Part shown: piece after piece, positions 1 to 9,746 of the stretch | Layout of the letters: every line of letters starts with the position of its first letter | Numbering within the stretch: position 1 is the first letter of the stretch | Assembly (NCBI GenBank): GCA_036874045.1 | Contig: JAZBRI010000011.1 | Location: 5,704,001-5,768,000 of the forward strand | Direction of reading: 5' to 3' | Origin: Cymodocea nodosa | Lineage: Eukaryota > Streptophyta > Magnoliopsida > Alismatales > Cymodoceaceae | Length of the DNA stretch: 64,000 bases | Made by a program: the position numbers and the translations under genes | The notes under the pieces: model-generated | What the model was told of the DNA's origin: nothing | The model's input: the letters and a program-made list of their open reading frames with translations, nothing else | Database searches by the model: none

Positions 1-2
1 AT

Positions 3-623
3 TTAAGAGAAGGAGAAGGAGAATTAATTTCAAACGTGAAGGAAGCTGATGTACAGATAACACCAGAGCTTCTCCACAACATATTTGGTTTAAAGAATGA
101 AGGAACAAAAATTTTGGAGGATACAACTGCAGTTGAATGGACTAAGCAACAAATTAAGGATTGTTTAGCTATCAATCTTGGTGTGCCATTATTAAACAGA
201 TTGAAGCATTTAAATGGTAAAGCACACATGGTAGCTAACATTCTAATTAAGAATGTCTATCAAGGACAGAGCCATGACATAGAATTAAGTCAATTTGTCA
301 AATGGGCCACGTATGTAGTTGTAAATAAAATCCAAATAAATTGGTCTGTAGTTTTTGTCTCCAAGTTGAAAACAATAAAGAAGAAATTATTTTATGGAGA
401 TTTGATTCCACTACTGATGGTGGATAGTATTGATTTCACTAAATGGACATCAAAAAGGATAAGATCTAGAACCATTTCAGTGAAAGAATACAGAAATTTT
501 GTAGCTGTAGAACTAGCAGTACCTTTTGGATGAATTACAGGAGCTGTAGAGAGGATTAATCAATTAGAACTTCAATTAGAAAAACTCCAGAAGGAAGTAG
601 ATGAACTTAGGCATAGTGATTAA
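3..623 (+). pseudogene. C-terminal part of an extra (env-like) retrotransposon ORF, cut by the window edge
   Basis: The frame is open from the left edge, so the start is missing. One in-frame TGA at 531-533 interrupts it before a final TAA at 621-623. The protein resembles the aORFs of A, C and B in this window: a TPELLHNIFGLKNEG block, an LNGKAHMVANIL block, KIQINW and KKLFYGD. Its last 29 codons form a heptad-like coiled coil (GAVERINQLELQLEKLQKEV). ORFs of this kind follow pol in Sireviruses and are called env-like; from memory they also resemble a 'putative plant transposon protein' domain. The biochemical role is unknown. It is more diverged than the A and C copies and so represents a third subtype. 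Confidence 0.65.
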
Positions 624-879
624 ATTGTATTGTTCGTCTACTTGTGTAAAATTGTATGAAATTGTATGATGTACTTGTATTGTAATTGATTCATATTAAT
701 GAATGTAAATTTTTCAGATGCAATTTTCATACGTGTTTTGAATGTGAAATGAATGGAAATTATTGAATATTATGTTATTGTGAAACTTTATGAATGAATA
801 TGTAACAGATTTACAATTTGCTGAATGATAGGATAACTGCTTAAAAATTTCTGCATGTTATAAGCTCAATGCCAGTGTA
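624..879. other. AT-rich stretch, no gene
   Basis: Non-coding sequence downstream of the aORF stop. It is rich in ATTGTATGA-like words and has no recognisable gene, LTR end or polypurine tract. Confidence 0.6.
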
Positions 880-2062
880 TACAGAGGAGGAGCACTGAGC
901 ATTGAGCTTTCTGCAGATAGTATCGGCGATTCTCCAAAGTATCACACCAACCATCGTTACCACCACCATATCCACCATAATCACCAACCATCGGAGGTCT
1001 GTGAGAATACTTTCTTGATGTCGGGTCAATTCCGAGCCAAACACAGTGCCTGACAACCACTGTGAGGAGTGATCATGTCGCGGGAAGGGAAGTCATTTTC
1101 ACCAAGCGCTGACTCATATTTTAGGAGATCGTAAAGCTTTTAGCCTTGGCTTCGGGTTGATGCCTATATGCTGAAGAGAAGATTATCTTGCAATTCTAGA
1201 CTCGCGATTCTATAGGGAGAGGAGACAGAATTGTAAGTGGTTTAATTTTCAATGGTGTAATCGCGTTGCAAGTAGTGTCAGAAGTATTTACTGTCGAGTG
1301 AGATTACTTTACATTTCAACTTTCGCCCATTTCCATGTTCATATTAAAACAAAAATACCAAAAACAATTTATCTATGTTTGTATGCTGTATTGTTGGTGT
1401 TGTATCGTGATTAGTGTTATCTTTGTCAATGTTGTGATTGTTTTATGTTTGTTTTAGTTTTATAGTTTACTGAAATTGGTTCGTTCAAAAGACTTAAAGA
1501 TTTTAATGGTTACTATTTGAATTATCTGAATGTTAGTATTGCTTAACAATAAATCCAGTGTTTACTAACATTAAAGAGCTTAATTGATGTTATTTACATT
1601 CTATGGAATCGCCCAATGGTTAGCCGAATTCCTCTGTAAATAGCAGTATTAAAAAGAAAAGACAGGCTCATGGAGTTAACTTAAGTCCACGAGGTTAGTC
1701 TGTTGAGCCATAACTCAACGAACTTTATTCGTTGAGTTAACTGTAATTCAACGAAGAGCTTATTGAATATATAAATTTGATTATTAACAAACGAACAGTT
1801 CTAAACTTTTCAGCAATTCCCTATGGGATCGACCTGTACTTGCACATTGATACAATAGACACTGTGCACTTATAGTTAAAGTACAAATTCAAATTAATAT
1901 CTAAATTGTATTAAAGGTTGTTTGTTTACTTCTTAAAGAAAAAGAATAGGCATAAGGATAAATTAACTAAGTAAAAATAGAAGTAACAAATCTAAGTTTT
2001 TCTGATACGTTATTGGAGATCTAATCAGATATTCTAGTGTTGTGCTAGGAAAACGCAAACAT
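880..2062 (+). repeat. LTR-like repeat F3, copy 1
   Basis: This segment matches, in reverse complement, 57715-57970 and 59551-60390 of the same window. Shared words include GGAGGTCTGTGAG, GAATTCCGAGCCAAACAC, GATCGTAAAGCTTTTAGCC and GTACTTGCAC. The part around 1825-1890 (CCCTATGGGATCGACC, then TGTGCACTTATAGTTAAA) has the look of the U5 end of a plant LTR, and element D has a similar stretch near its LTR end. Half-sites such as AACTCAACGAACTT lie at 1690-1750. I found no TG..CA ends or target duplication. The right boundary at about 2062 is where similarity to element C's aORF tail begins. Confidence 0.55.
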
Positions 2063-2277
2063 CATTGCATCTAAGTTAGGAGGTAGATTGTGTTGTTGTT
2101 GTACTTGATATAAAGAGTTGTGTTGTTGTGGTTGGTGTTGTGTCAAACTGTTGTTGTTACTGTTGTTGATGCATAGACTGTTATTTTTGCAAATCTTTAA
2201 TACTGAAAGCTCTCATGCCTTTAGTTTCAAAGGGCCAGTCAGATAAAGTTAATTGGTTTGCAAGAATTCTACATACA
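2063..2277 (-). pseudogene. Element C: C-terminal end of the aORF
   Basis: Homologous to 4510-4770 of element A, including the stretch encoding the residues after KLFYGD and the following CAA/TTG-rich polyglutamine region. It is joined, across element A, to the rest of C's aORF at 15532 onward. The target ATACA is present on both sides of A (2273-2277 and 15532-15536). The coding frame is decayed. Left of about 2062 similarity to A stops abruptly, so C's 3' end was lost by deletion or replaced. Confidence 0.65.
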
Positions 2278-2732
2278 TGTAGGATCGTATGGCTACACAA
2301 GAGGGGGGTGAATTGTGTATTTTTAATATTTTCTGAAATATAATTGAAACTTTAAAACTCAAAAATAAGTTGAGACATTGTTTTCATAAAATCATTTTTA
2401 TTCAAGGTTTCAATTACAATATACAATTCAATTCTCCTCAGAAATTGTAGATGCAATTATATCTCGATACCATGTATCATCTAAACAATTTCATAACTAC
2501 AAACAGAGAAAACTAATTTGCGGAATTTAAAACTTTTCTCCCTGTTTGAGATCTTTCTTCTTCTTCTTTTTCTTCTTCAGCAATTCTTCAATGACAAATA
2601 TCTTGTCCTTTCATGCTTCACCGAATTTGCTTTCTTCTGATACTTCAAATCTTCAGTGACGAAAATCTTACCTTTTTATGCTTCATTGAACTTTTTTCCA
2701 CTTGAGAGATTTTTCCTGAAGAGGTGTTTTTG

Positions 2733-2906
2733 ATCCCTGAAAAAGATTTTTCTTTTGGTGTGCAGGGATGGTTTAACCCTTGAAAAGATTTTTCTTTTTG
2801 GTGTGCAAGGATGGTTTGATCCTTGAAAAGATTTTTCTTTTTGGTGTGCAAGGATGGTTTAATCCTTGAAAAGATTTTTCTTTTTGGTGTGCAAGGATGG
2901 TTTGAT
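2733..2906 (-). repeat. 43-bp tandem repeat inside the LTR (4 copies)
   Basis: The unit beginning CCTTGAAAAGATTTTTC recurs at 2778, 2821 and 2864, with a more diverged first copy from about 2733. The spacing is exactly 43 bp. The 5' LTR of A has the same array at about 14326-14500. The solo LTR has about two copies (59020-59100) and C's LTR one (about 55455-55490). It lies downstream of the TATA box and so would be in the transcript leader. Because 43 is not a multiple of three, the short ORFs it produces are not genes. Confidence 0.85.
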
Positions 2907-3229
2907 CAACGAGAATTCTATGCCTTTTGTACTGTATCTTCATTTCATGCATATCCTTCACGTTTAACCACTACCAGTTTTCCACTTCTCCACGTCTTTT
3001 CTTTTTCCTTCATCGAAACACACACGTTCTAACCCACGTTTATATTTCGAATTTTCTTTAATCATCAATCCTAGATCTCTGAAAAATTTCCTGAAAATAA
3101 ACTTTCTTGTCTAAAAATATTTCATCAATGTAATAAGAAGTCGTTACTTTAATGTTAACTAAACGAGTAACACAAGTATATATATATAACTTAACGTTTC
3201 TAACTTAACGAGTTCACCATGTGCTATTT

Positions 3230-3634
3230 CACGTGACAAGTACTGTAGCTAACCCAACGAACTAAGTCTGTGGTGTTATGCTATCTCAACGAACCATCTC
3301 CGTTGTGTTATGATAACTCAACGAACCAATAATAAACAAATGTTTTTAAAATAAGAATTTTACCACGTGCAAAAATAACAACTTAAGTTTATAACACTAA
3401 CCTAACGCATTGCCTTAGTGTTTAATATAGCAACTCAACGCGTTTAGTTATGTTAACTTAACAAGTTAAACATGTGCACCTCACGTGATACAATACAACA
3501 TTCATAACTTATAATTTCACCACGTGTATAACACTAACTTAATGAGTTCGTCTCTTCTTTTACTCACTAACTTAACGAGTTATCACGTGACCTATTTTAA
3601 CCTTTAAGCCTCTAACTTAACGAGTTCTCACGTG
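3230..3634 (-). promoter_or_regulatory. Cluster of six G-boxes (CACGTG) in U3 of the A LTR
   Basis: CACGTG occurs at 3230, 3364, 3482, 3521, 3584 and 3629, and at the matching places in the 5' LTR (14816, 14950, 15068, 15107, 15170, 15215). G-boxes are known binding sites of plant bZIP and bHLH factors in ABA and light responses. Here they alternate with AACTCGTTAAGTTA-type half-sites. Control of the LTR promoter by such factors is inferred from sequence only. Confidence 0.6.
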
Positions 3635-3945
3635 ACCTCTATACAAACAAAACTCTAACTTAACGAGTTGTCTAAACGTGCACTGTTCATGATATAGAAG
3701 ATATAACATTAAAACATATCATGCTTTTCAATAAAAACACACGTTAACTTAACGTTTAGCTAAATGAGAAATTAATGCAACGAAACGACTAGTTATTAAC
3801 TTCAGATCCAATACAGACAAGTATTTATATCAGTAAGCTTTTCTGTATTAATTGATGATTTTAATTTCTTTTCACAAGCAATAGTAATTGAGCAAATATG
3901 ATTATTTTCATTCAGCACACATCATCAAAACAAAAATACTCAACA

Positions 3946-4292
3946 ATCTTCCCCTTTTCGATGATGACAAAACCATATTAAATCAATTATGAAATATGTT
4001 TAACTCAACAAAGCACCTTCATTGGGTTAACTTTTAATTCAACAAACTTGTTTGTTGACTTAAGTTCACTTAAGCTTATTTCTATTGTTTGTGTAAAATT
4101 CCACTCTTAGACATAAAACTTTCAGATGTCAATAATTATATAAGTATCAGTTTTCTAATTATCATCTATCAGATTACAATAACCATTTAAATAGCATCTC
4201 TTTTTATAATATATATATGCAATTAAGATCATAATCATCTTTTTATAATATTTCTCCCCCTTTTTGTCATTAATCAAAAAGATAATTACAGA

Positions 4293-4330
<38 letters not shown>

Positions 4331-4460
4331 TATAATTACAACAACTCTTTCTGTAAACAAGAATAATAATTGAAGATATTTACAGAAAAATGTATTATTC
4401 AATCAAATCAAACAAGTAATACAAACATTACACTTTATATTCAGAAACAAACAAAAACAG
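3946..4460 (-). other. Element A: polypurine tracts and spacer before the 3' LTR
   Basis: Directly next to the LTR, 3946-3959 reads CGAAAAGGGGAAGAT in sense, the likely primer for plus-strand DNA synthesis. A second purine tract (sense AAAAAGGGGGAGAAA) lies at 4254-4268. Multiple tracts are a Sirevirus trait. A perfect (AT)n microsatellite fills about 4296-4326. The rest is AT-rich without an ORF. Confidence 0.7.
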
Positions 4461-6726
4461 TTATTGACCCCTCCTAAGTATATCACTTATAGCATTACAT
4501 ATTTTATCTCCTAGATGCCTAATATCATTTCTGATGTCGTTAAGCACTACATCTAAGTCAGGAGGTAGCTGGGTTTGCTGTTCTGCTTGAACTGAATAAC
4601 TTTGTTGTTGTTGTTGTATATGGTCTGTATCAGGTTGTTGTTGTTGTTGTCATTGAGGTTTATGCATGGTCTAGAATTTTTGCAAATCTTTGACACTAAA
4701 TGCTCTCATGCCTTTAGTTTCAGAGGGCCAGTCAGATAAAGTCAATTGGCTTGCAAGGATTCTACATACAGCATCACCATAAAATAACTTTGAACTCATA
4801 TGCTGTAGTTGAGACAAAAACATCAAACCAATTTATTTGAATTCTATTCAGTAGGCCATAAGTTGCATACAAACAGCTTCTACTGACTTCCAAATTATGT
4901 CCAACTCTCTGAAATAAATTTGCATGCAATATATTTGCAATAAATCTTGCCTCTGCATTCAGATTTTCCATTAATCTCATTTCAGAATATACATCTGGAA
5001 TTTTTGATAAAGACTGAATGTTCCATTCCAATTGTCTTATTATGTCAAATCTGTTGGTAACAACAACACCTTCATTCTTTAATCCTAAAACTTCAAAAAT
5101 TAACTCAGGAGACAACATAAACTCCTGTTCATTTATTTGAGTTTTCAGAAAATTTCCATTCTTATCCAGATTGCTATAAAAAGCTGCAATAAGCTCTGTG
5201 TATTGCTTCTATTTCGTTCCTACTAGCAAGAATTTACTGAGGCCTTGAAACTCAAACAGATCTCTTATTTCCATCAAATTTCTGAATTTTATTGGACGAG
5301 CATGGAGAATCTGACATGTAATCAGATTATTGTATATCTGCAATGCTTCTTCATATCTAAAATGAATTGCATTACCTTGAATTTTTAATATTGTACACAA
5401 AGAAGGTGATACCTGAAACCGTGATTCAGAGTTTAATTTATCTTTAGGAACCTCTTCTTCAAATTGAATGTCATGTTGTTCCTCTTCCAAAATATTATCT
5501 TGAAGCTGCTTAGGTAAGCTTGATTCTTCACCTTCAACAGTGTTAGGAACATTGTCAATATGCTCAACATTCATCTGTTCAGTCTCTATAGAATGTTCAG
5601 AGTACAATTTTTCCACAAATTCTACAGCCGGTGTATTTGTCTGTAATTGTTCATTTTGTACAACAGATAATTCCATTGATTCATGTTGTGAATTCTCAGA
5701 CTCTACTTCTATAGATTCTGTAGAAGGCTGGTTAACTTTTAGCTCTTCTGGAGTCTTAACAATTTCAATATCTGCTACTCGAGACAATTCAGCCTTTGAA
5801 CTAGTTACTGCTTCAACATTGTCAATTATATTTGCAATAACTTGTTCAATGTCAGGTGCCTGATGCTCTGATTTGTCAATTTCTACATCATCAAGACTTG
5901 TACTAATAGAAAAACTTGAGCTCATATTTGACTTGGATTTCTTCTCAAGTTTTCTAGCAAGGGAAAATAAAGTCTCATTATCTTCATCAGTTTCAGTGTG
6001 TTCAGAACTAATGAGTTTATCAGATGCACAATAAGGTACAGTGTCTAGACATACATTGTCCTTTGGAAATAAATTTTCATCTGATTTTCCTTTTTCAATA
6101 GACTTTGTTTCTTTAGACATAATTTTTCTGACTTTCTTTCTTCTATAACATATTTGTTTCTCCTTTTCAAGTATTGCTGTTTTCTTTTCATATTGCTCCA
6201 TAAAAGTTTTCTGCTTTAATTCTTTTAAGGTACTTTCTATTGCAACGGCCTTTCGAAGACTGTCAACTTTTGTTTTGTTTACAGCAATATCTAATTCTAC
6301 TTGTTTTGAATATAAAGGAGTAGGGATAGTTGATTCATGCTCTTCATCAAATGCATGTAATCTTGTACCATTTATAGGAGTTTGAGGAGTTCTATTTGAT
6401 GAACCTACACCTTTTTCCAAGTATTTTGCATACTATTCCAAAAATGCAATCTCAACACATTTCATTCTATATTCTCTATCAAATTTACTACGAATACCCA
6501 TGTATGTAATATTTGCATCAGTATGTTGAAGTTCTTGTCTAACTTCATCTAATATTCCCTGAGGAAAGAAGTAATCTCTATAAAGTTTTTCTAACCTTTT
6601 GTCCACTCGAAATATTTTTTTGAACCAAGTACGTGGAACTTCATCATTCTCTATTTCTTTTCCTTTTGCATCTCTTCTGCTTTTGCCTTTTCCTCTGTCA
6701 CGACCGTTGTAGAACTTGGAGACCAT
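4461..6726 (-). pseudogene. Element A aORF (env-like extra ORF after pol)
   Basis: The ATG at 6726 is chosen because element C has an ATG at the same place (18735) and both lie about 85-90 bp below a shared TATTTAAA. From the N terminus: a basic segment (VSKFYNGRDRGKGKSRR), a helical module (DKRLEKLYRDYFFPQGILDEV), an acidic Ser/Glu-rich middle, then the conserved domain with IRDLFEFQGL, AAFYSNL, SPELIFEVLGLKNEG, NAEARFIANILHANLFQ and NRIQINW, and a polyglutamine tail. Breaks: TAG near 6430 where C has CAA, TAG near 5207 where C has TGG, a 2-nt deletion near 4815, and stops in the tail. No clear signal peptide or membrane segment is seen, so 'env-like' describes position only. Confidence 0.75.
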
Positions 6727-6808
6727 CGTCGTAGGTTGTAACAGCAACAAGCGGGAAAGATTTTCCTGACAAGGTTTACAAATAACCTAAGTCCCCTTGT
6801 AATAAGTG

Positions 6809-6950
6809 TTTAAATAGGGTTTTTAGGAGTATAACTCAACGTAAAAAGAAGTCGGGTTTAGAAATTAAATAACTATTGAATAAAGTTAATTCAATCAAGG
6901 TACTCGAAATATTCAAGTATAGCTCGTTGAGTTAACCAACCTAACGAGTA
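6809..6950 (-). promoter_or_regulatory. Element A: candidate internal promoter for the aORF
   Basis: The sense sequence CCCTATTTAAACACTTATTA (TATA core 6809-6816) lies about 85 bp upstream of the aORF ATG. About 110 bp further upstream, 6922-6950 is an inverted pair of the LTR half-site (CTCGTTGAGTTA facing CTAACGAG). Element C keeps both the TATA-like box (18819-18826) and the dyad (18931-18958) at matching distances. Promoter function is inferred from conservation and layout. Confidence 0.5.
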
Positions 6951-8310
6951 AAATGTTGTCTAAAGGCAGTTTTACACGTTACCTTATCTAACATAACATC
7001 TAGTTAGTACACAAACAAGTTTAGGATGCTTCCAACCGAAACCTTCCAAAAACAACACACATGCTAAACTTAACATTATCTTGAGAACATTTTAAACTGT
7101 TTGAACATTTTGTCTTTTGAATCTAGAATAGTTTATTTGTCTTTTTAAATTATTTCATCAAGATTTTAAGAGGACATTAATTCAGATTAACTAAGATTTG
7201 TATTCTAAATTATATTAATCTGTTTTTGACATTGTTAATCCTCCCCCTACAAATATACTTCAAATATATTCAATCAAAATACAAAATATACTTGTAGTGA
7301 TAATAGATGTTAAGTATAACTATACTTTTACATTTTCTTTTCAAAGACTTTCGTTATCCTGACATCATCAAAAATGATTTCCAGAATCAATTCCTACTAT
7401 ATATGAATCAAAACACAACTTTGAACTCAATTCGATTAATTCAAGGAGAATAAAAGAATGTATCTCAAATAAACTTTTTCAAAAGTACTAATGTTGATTT
7501 AATAAATCAGTGGTCATATTGGTATAAACTATATGCGATTCAAAGATATCTGTAATTAATAAAACAACTTTTTCTTTTCAAAATAGTAAATATTGATAAT
7601 TTTCTTTAAAAGTTAGTTTGAAAAGCTTGAATCATCCAAGAGCTTTCTAATGTACCCGTGTAATGAGCTTTCAGTCAACAATCTTAGATCTGATCAGGAA
7701 CTTAGGTTGCCAGATTTAAAGAATCCTTTTTTAAGACAACAATCCGTACATACCTATCTACTCAAATATAAAAGGCTCGTGATCAAATTGATCAATAAAC
7801 TCTCAAAGATTTTCACTTTGTAAACACTATTCATTTTAAGCATAGTATATATGTATTCCATTTAATACAGATGCAATAAAACACAAATCTCATACAATTT
7901 TTACTTCTATGATTGTACTGAGAATATGAATCAGTTTCAATAAGCTTATACTTTTGATTAACAGTTTAAGATGAGTTACATATAACTTATTCTACAAGTT
8001 TAATCAACTAAGTCAAATTTATACATGATCATATGCATTTTCCTTGATTCAAAGAAAACATTTAATCAAAATTTCAGAATGTCAGAAGTATTTAATGTTT
8101 TTCATTTACACTTCCACTTAAAATTGTAAAAACTATTAAAATTGATAAACTACTTAAAAATCAATAAGATACTACTATGATTTTACAATAAATACATAGT
8201 ATCTTAAGCAGTTTAGATATTACTTTAGATATTTATAATAAGTATATAATATCTATGAGGTGAACAATATCATCAATAATATTTATCTTTTTATGTGGAG
8301 TTTAAGTATT
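6951..8310 (-). other. Element A: non-coding spacer between RNase H and the aORF promoter
   Basis: AT-rich, no ORF. A purine tract (sense TTGTAGGGGGAGGATTAAC) lies at about 7235-7256 and is conserved in C near 19255-19270, again like the repeated polypurine motifs of Sireviruses. No other feature seen. Confidence 0.6.
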
Positions 8311-9746
8311 TTACACATCACATAGCCTACAAATACCTAAATTTAATCTAATGTTGCAGAATGTATTTTCGTTTAGAGGTTTTGTAAATATATCAGCTAA
8401 TTGATTTTTACTAGACACAAATTCTAATTTAATTTTTCCTTTAATTACGTTATCTCTTAGAAAATGATGTCTAACCTTTATATGTTTTGCTCTTGAATGT
8501 AATACAGGATTTTTAGAAAGATTTATTGCAGAACTACTATCACAATAAATCTCAGTTGTATCATAAGATAATCCAAAATCTTCTAAAGTTTGCCTTATCC
8601 ACAGAATCTGAGTGCAACACAATGCAACAATAACATATTCAGCTTCTGTAGTAGAAAGTGCTACACAATTTTGCTTTTTACTAAACCATGACACCAAATT
8701 ATTTCCCAATAATTGACATGTGCACTAGTACTGTTTCTATCAGATTTAGATTCTGCATAATCAACATCAGTATATCCTATAAGATTTATTGAACTATCCT
8801 TAGAATAATACAGTCCGAAATTTTTAGTTCCTTGTATATATCTAAATATTCTTTTAACTGCAATTAAGTGTGATTCTTTAGGATTAGATTGAAATCTAGC
8901 ACAAACACACACACCAAACATAATATCAGGTCTACTAGCAGTCAAATAAAGTAAAGAACCAATCATACTTCTGTATTTTCTTTGATCTATAGATTTTCCT
9001 ATGTCATCAATATCTAACTTTAAAGTAGTACTCATAGGAGTTCCTCAAATCCTTGTATTATTAAAATTAAATTTCTTAAGCATTTCATCTACATATTTTT
9101 CCTGATTTAAAAATATGCCTTTATCCATTTGCTTAATTTGAAGTCCTAGAAAATATGAAAGTTCTCCTATCATACTCATTTCAAACTGATTAGTCATCTC
9201 TTCAGAGAATATTTCTATCAACTTATCAAAGGTTGCTCCAAAGATTATATCATCCATGTATATTTGAACAACAATCTAATCTTTACCATCTCTCTTAATA
9301 AATAGAGTATGATCCACTTTTCCCATGATATAGCCTTTTTCTATTAAAAATGTAGACAATCTTTCATACCATGATCTTGGTGCTTGCTTCAAACCATATA
9401 AGGCTTTCTTCAATTTATACACAAAGTCAGGATTTTTAATATCTTCAAATCCAGGTGGTTGTTTTGCATAGACTTCTTCATTAATTAAACCATTTAGAAA
9501 TGCACTATTTACATCCATTTGATATAATTTAAAATCCATATAACAAGCATAGGCCAATAATATTCTAATACTTTCTAACCTAGCCATAGGAGCAAATGTT
9601 TCATCAAAATCTAATCCTTCTTCCTGTGAATACCCTTATGCAACTAATCTAGCTTTATTCCTTATAATTTGACCAGTTTCGTTAGTTTTGTTTCTAAAGA
9701 TCCACATTGTACCTATTATGGACTGATTTTCTAGTGGAGAGACTAA
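8311..9746 (-). pseudogene. Element A: reverse transcriptase and RNase H
   Basis: Copia-type RT (RVT_2) followed by RNase H. RT motifs: [31 protein letters not shown], the catalytic YMDD of IYMDDIIFGAT, and [20 protein letters not shown]. RNase H motifs: ALSTTEAEYV, IYCDSSSAINLSKNP, HSRAKHIKVRHHFLRD and QLADIFTKPL. Stops interrupt it (for example TGA near 9049 where C has CGA), and a frameshift near 8700 separates the GYTD part from the ALSTTEAEY part. It polymerises element cDNA and removes RNA from RNA:DNA hybrids. The product ends at 8311. Confidence 0.88.

Larger units (their letters stand above)
2278..3945 (-). repeat. Element A 3' LTR
   Basis: On the plus strand it begins TGTAGGATCG and ends ATACTCAACA, so the sense ends are TGTTGAGTAT and CGATCCTACA. 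It is nearly identical to 13885-15531. The TATA position (2929-2945) reads GTACAAAAGG in sense, one change away from GTATAAAAGG in the 5' LTR. U3 occupies about 2945-3945 and contains six CACGTG boxes and about a dozen AACTCGTTAAGTTA-type half-sites. The R/U5 side contains a 43-bp tandem repeat. Confidence 0.92.

Noticed and set aside
841..1060. Two overlapping minus-strand ORFs of 64-71 codons
   Set aside because: They fall in repeat F3, overlap each other in different frames, and are not kept open in the F3 copy near 60300.
2733..2906. Regularly spaced repeats that might suggest a CRISPR-like array
   Set aside because: The units are contiguous without unique spacers, lie in an LTR, and the context is a plant genome.
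2645..3032. Short ORFs on both strands such as those with HTKKKNLFKDQTILAHQKEK
   Set aside because: They are readings of the 43-bp tandem repeat in the LTR; the period is not a multiple of three and the same ORFs recur at 14238-14625.
4774..6726. aORF as a true envelope gene
   Set aside because: No signal peptide, transmembrane helix or fusion-like segment is evident; the name env-like reflects position after pol only.
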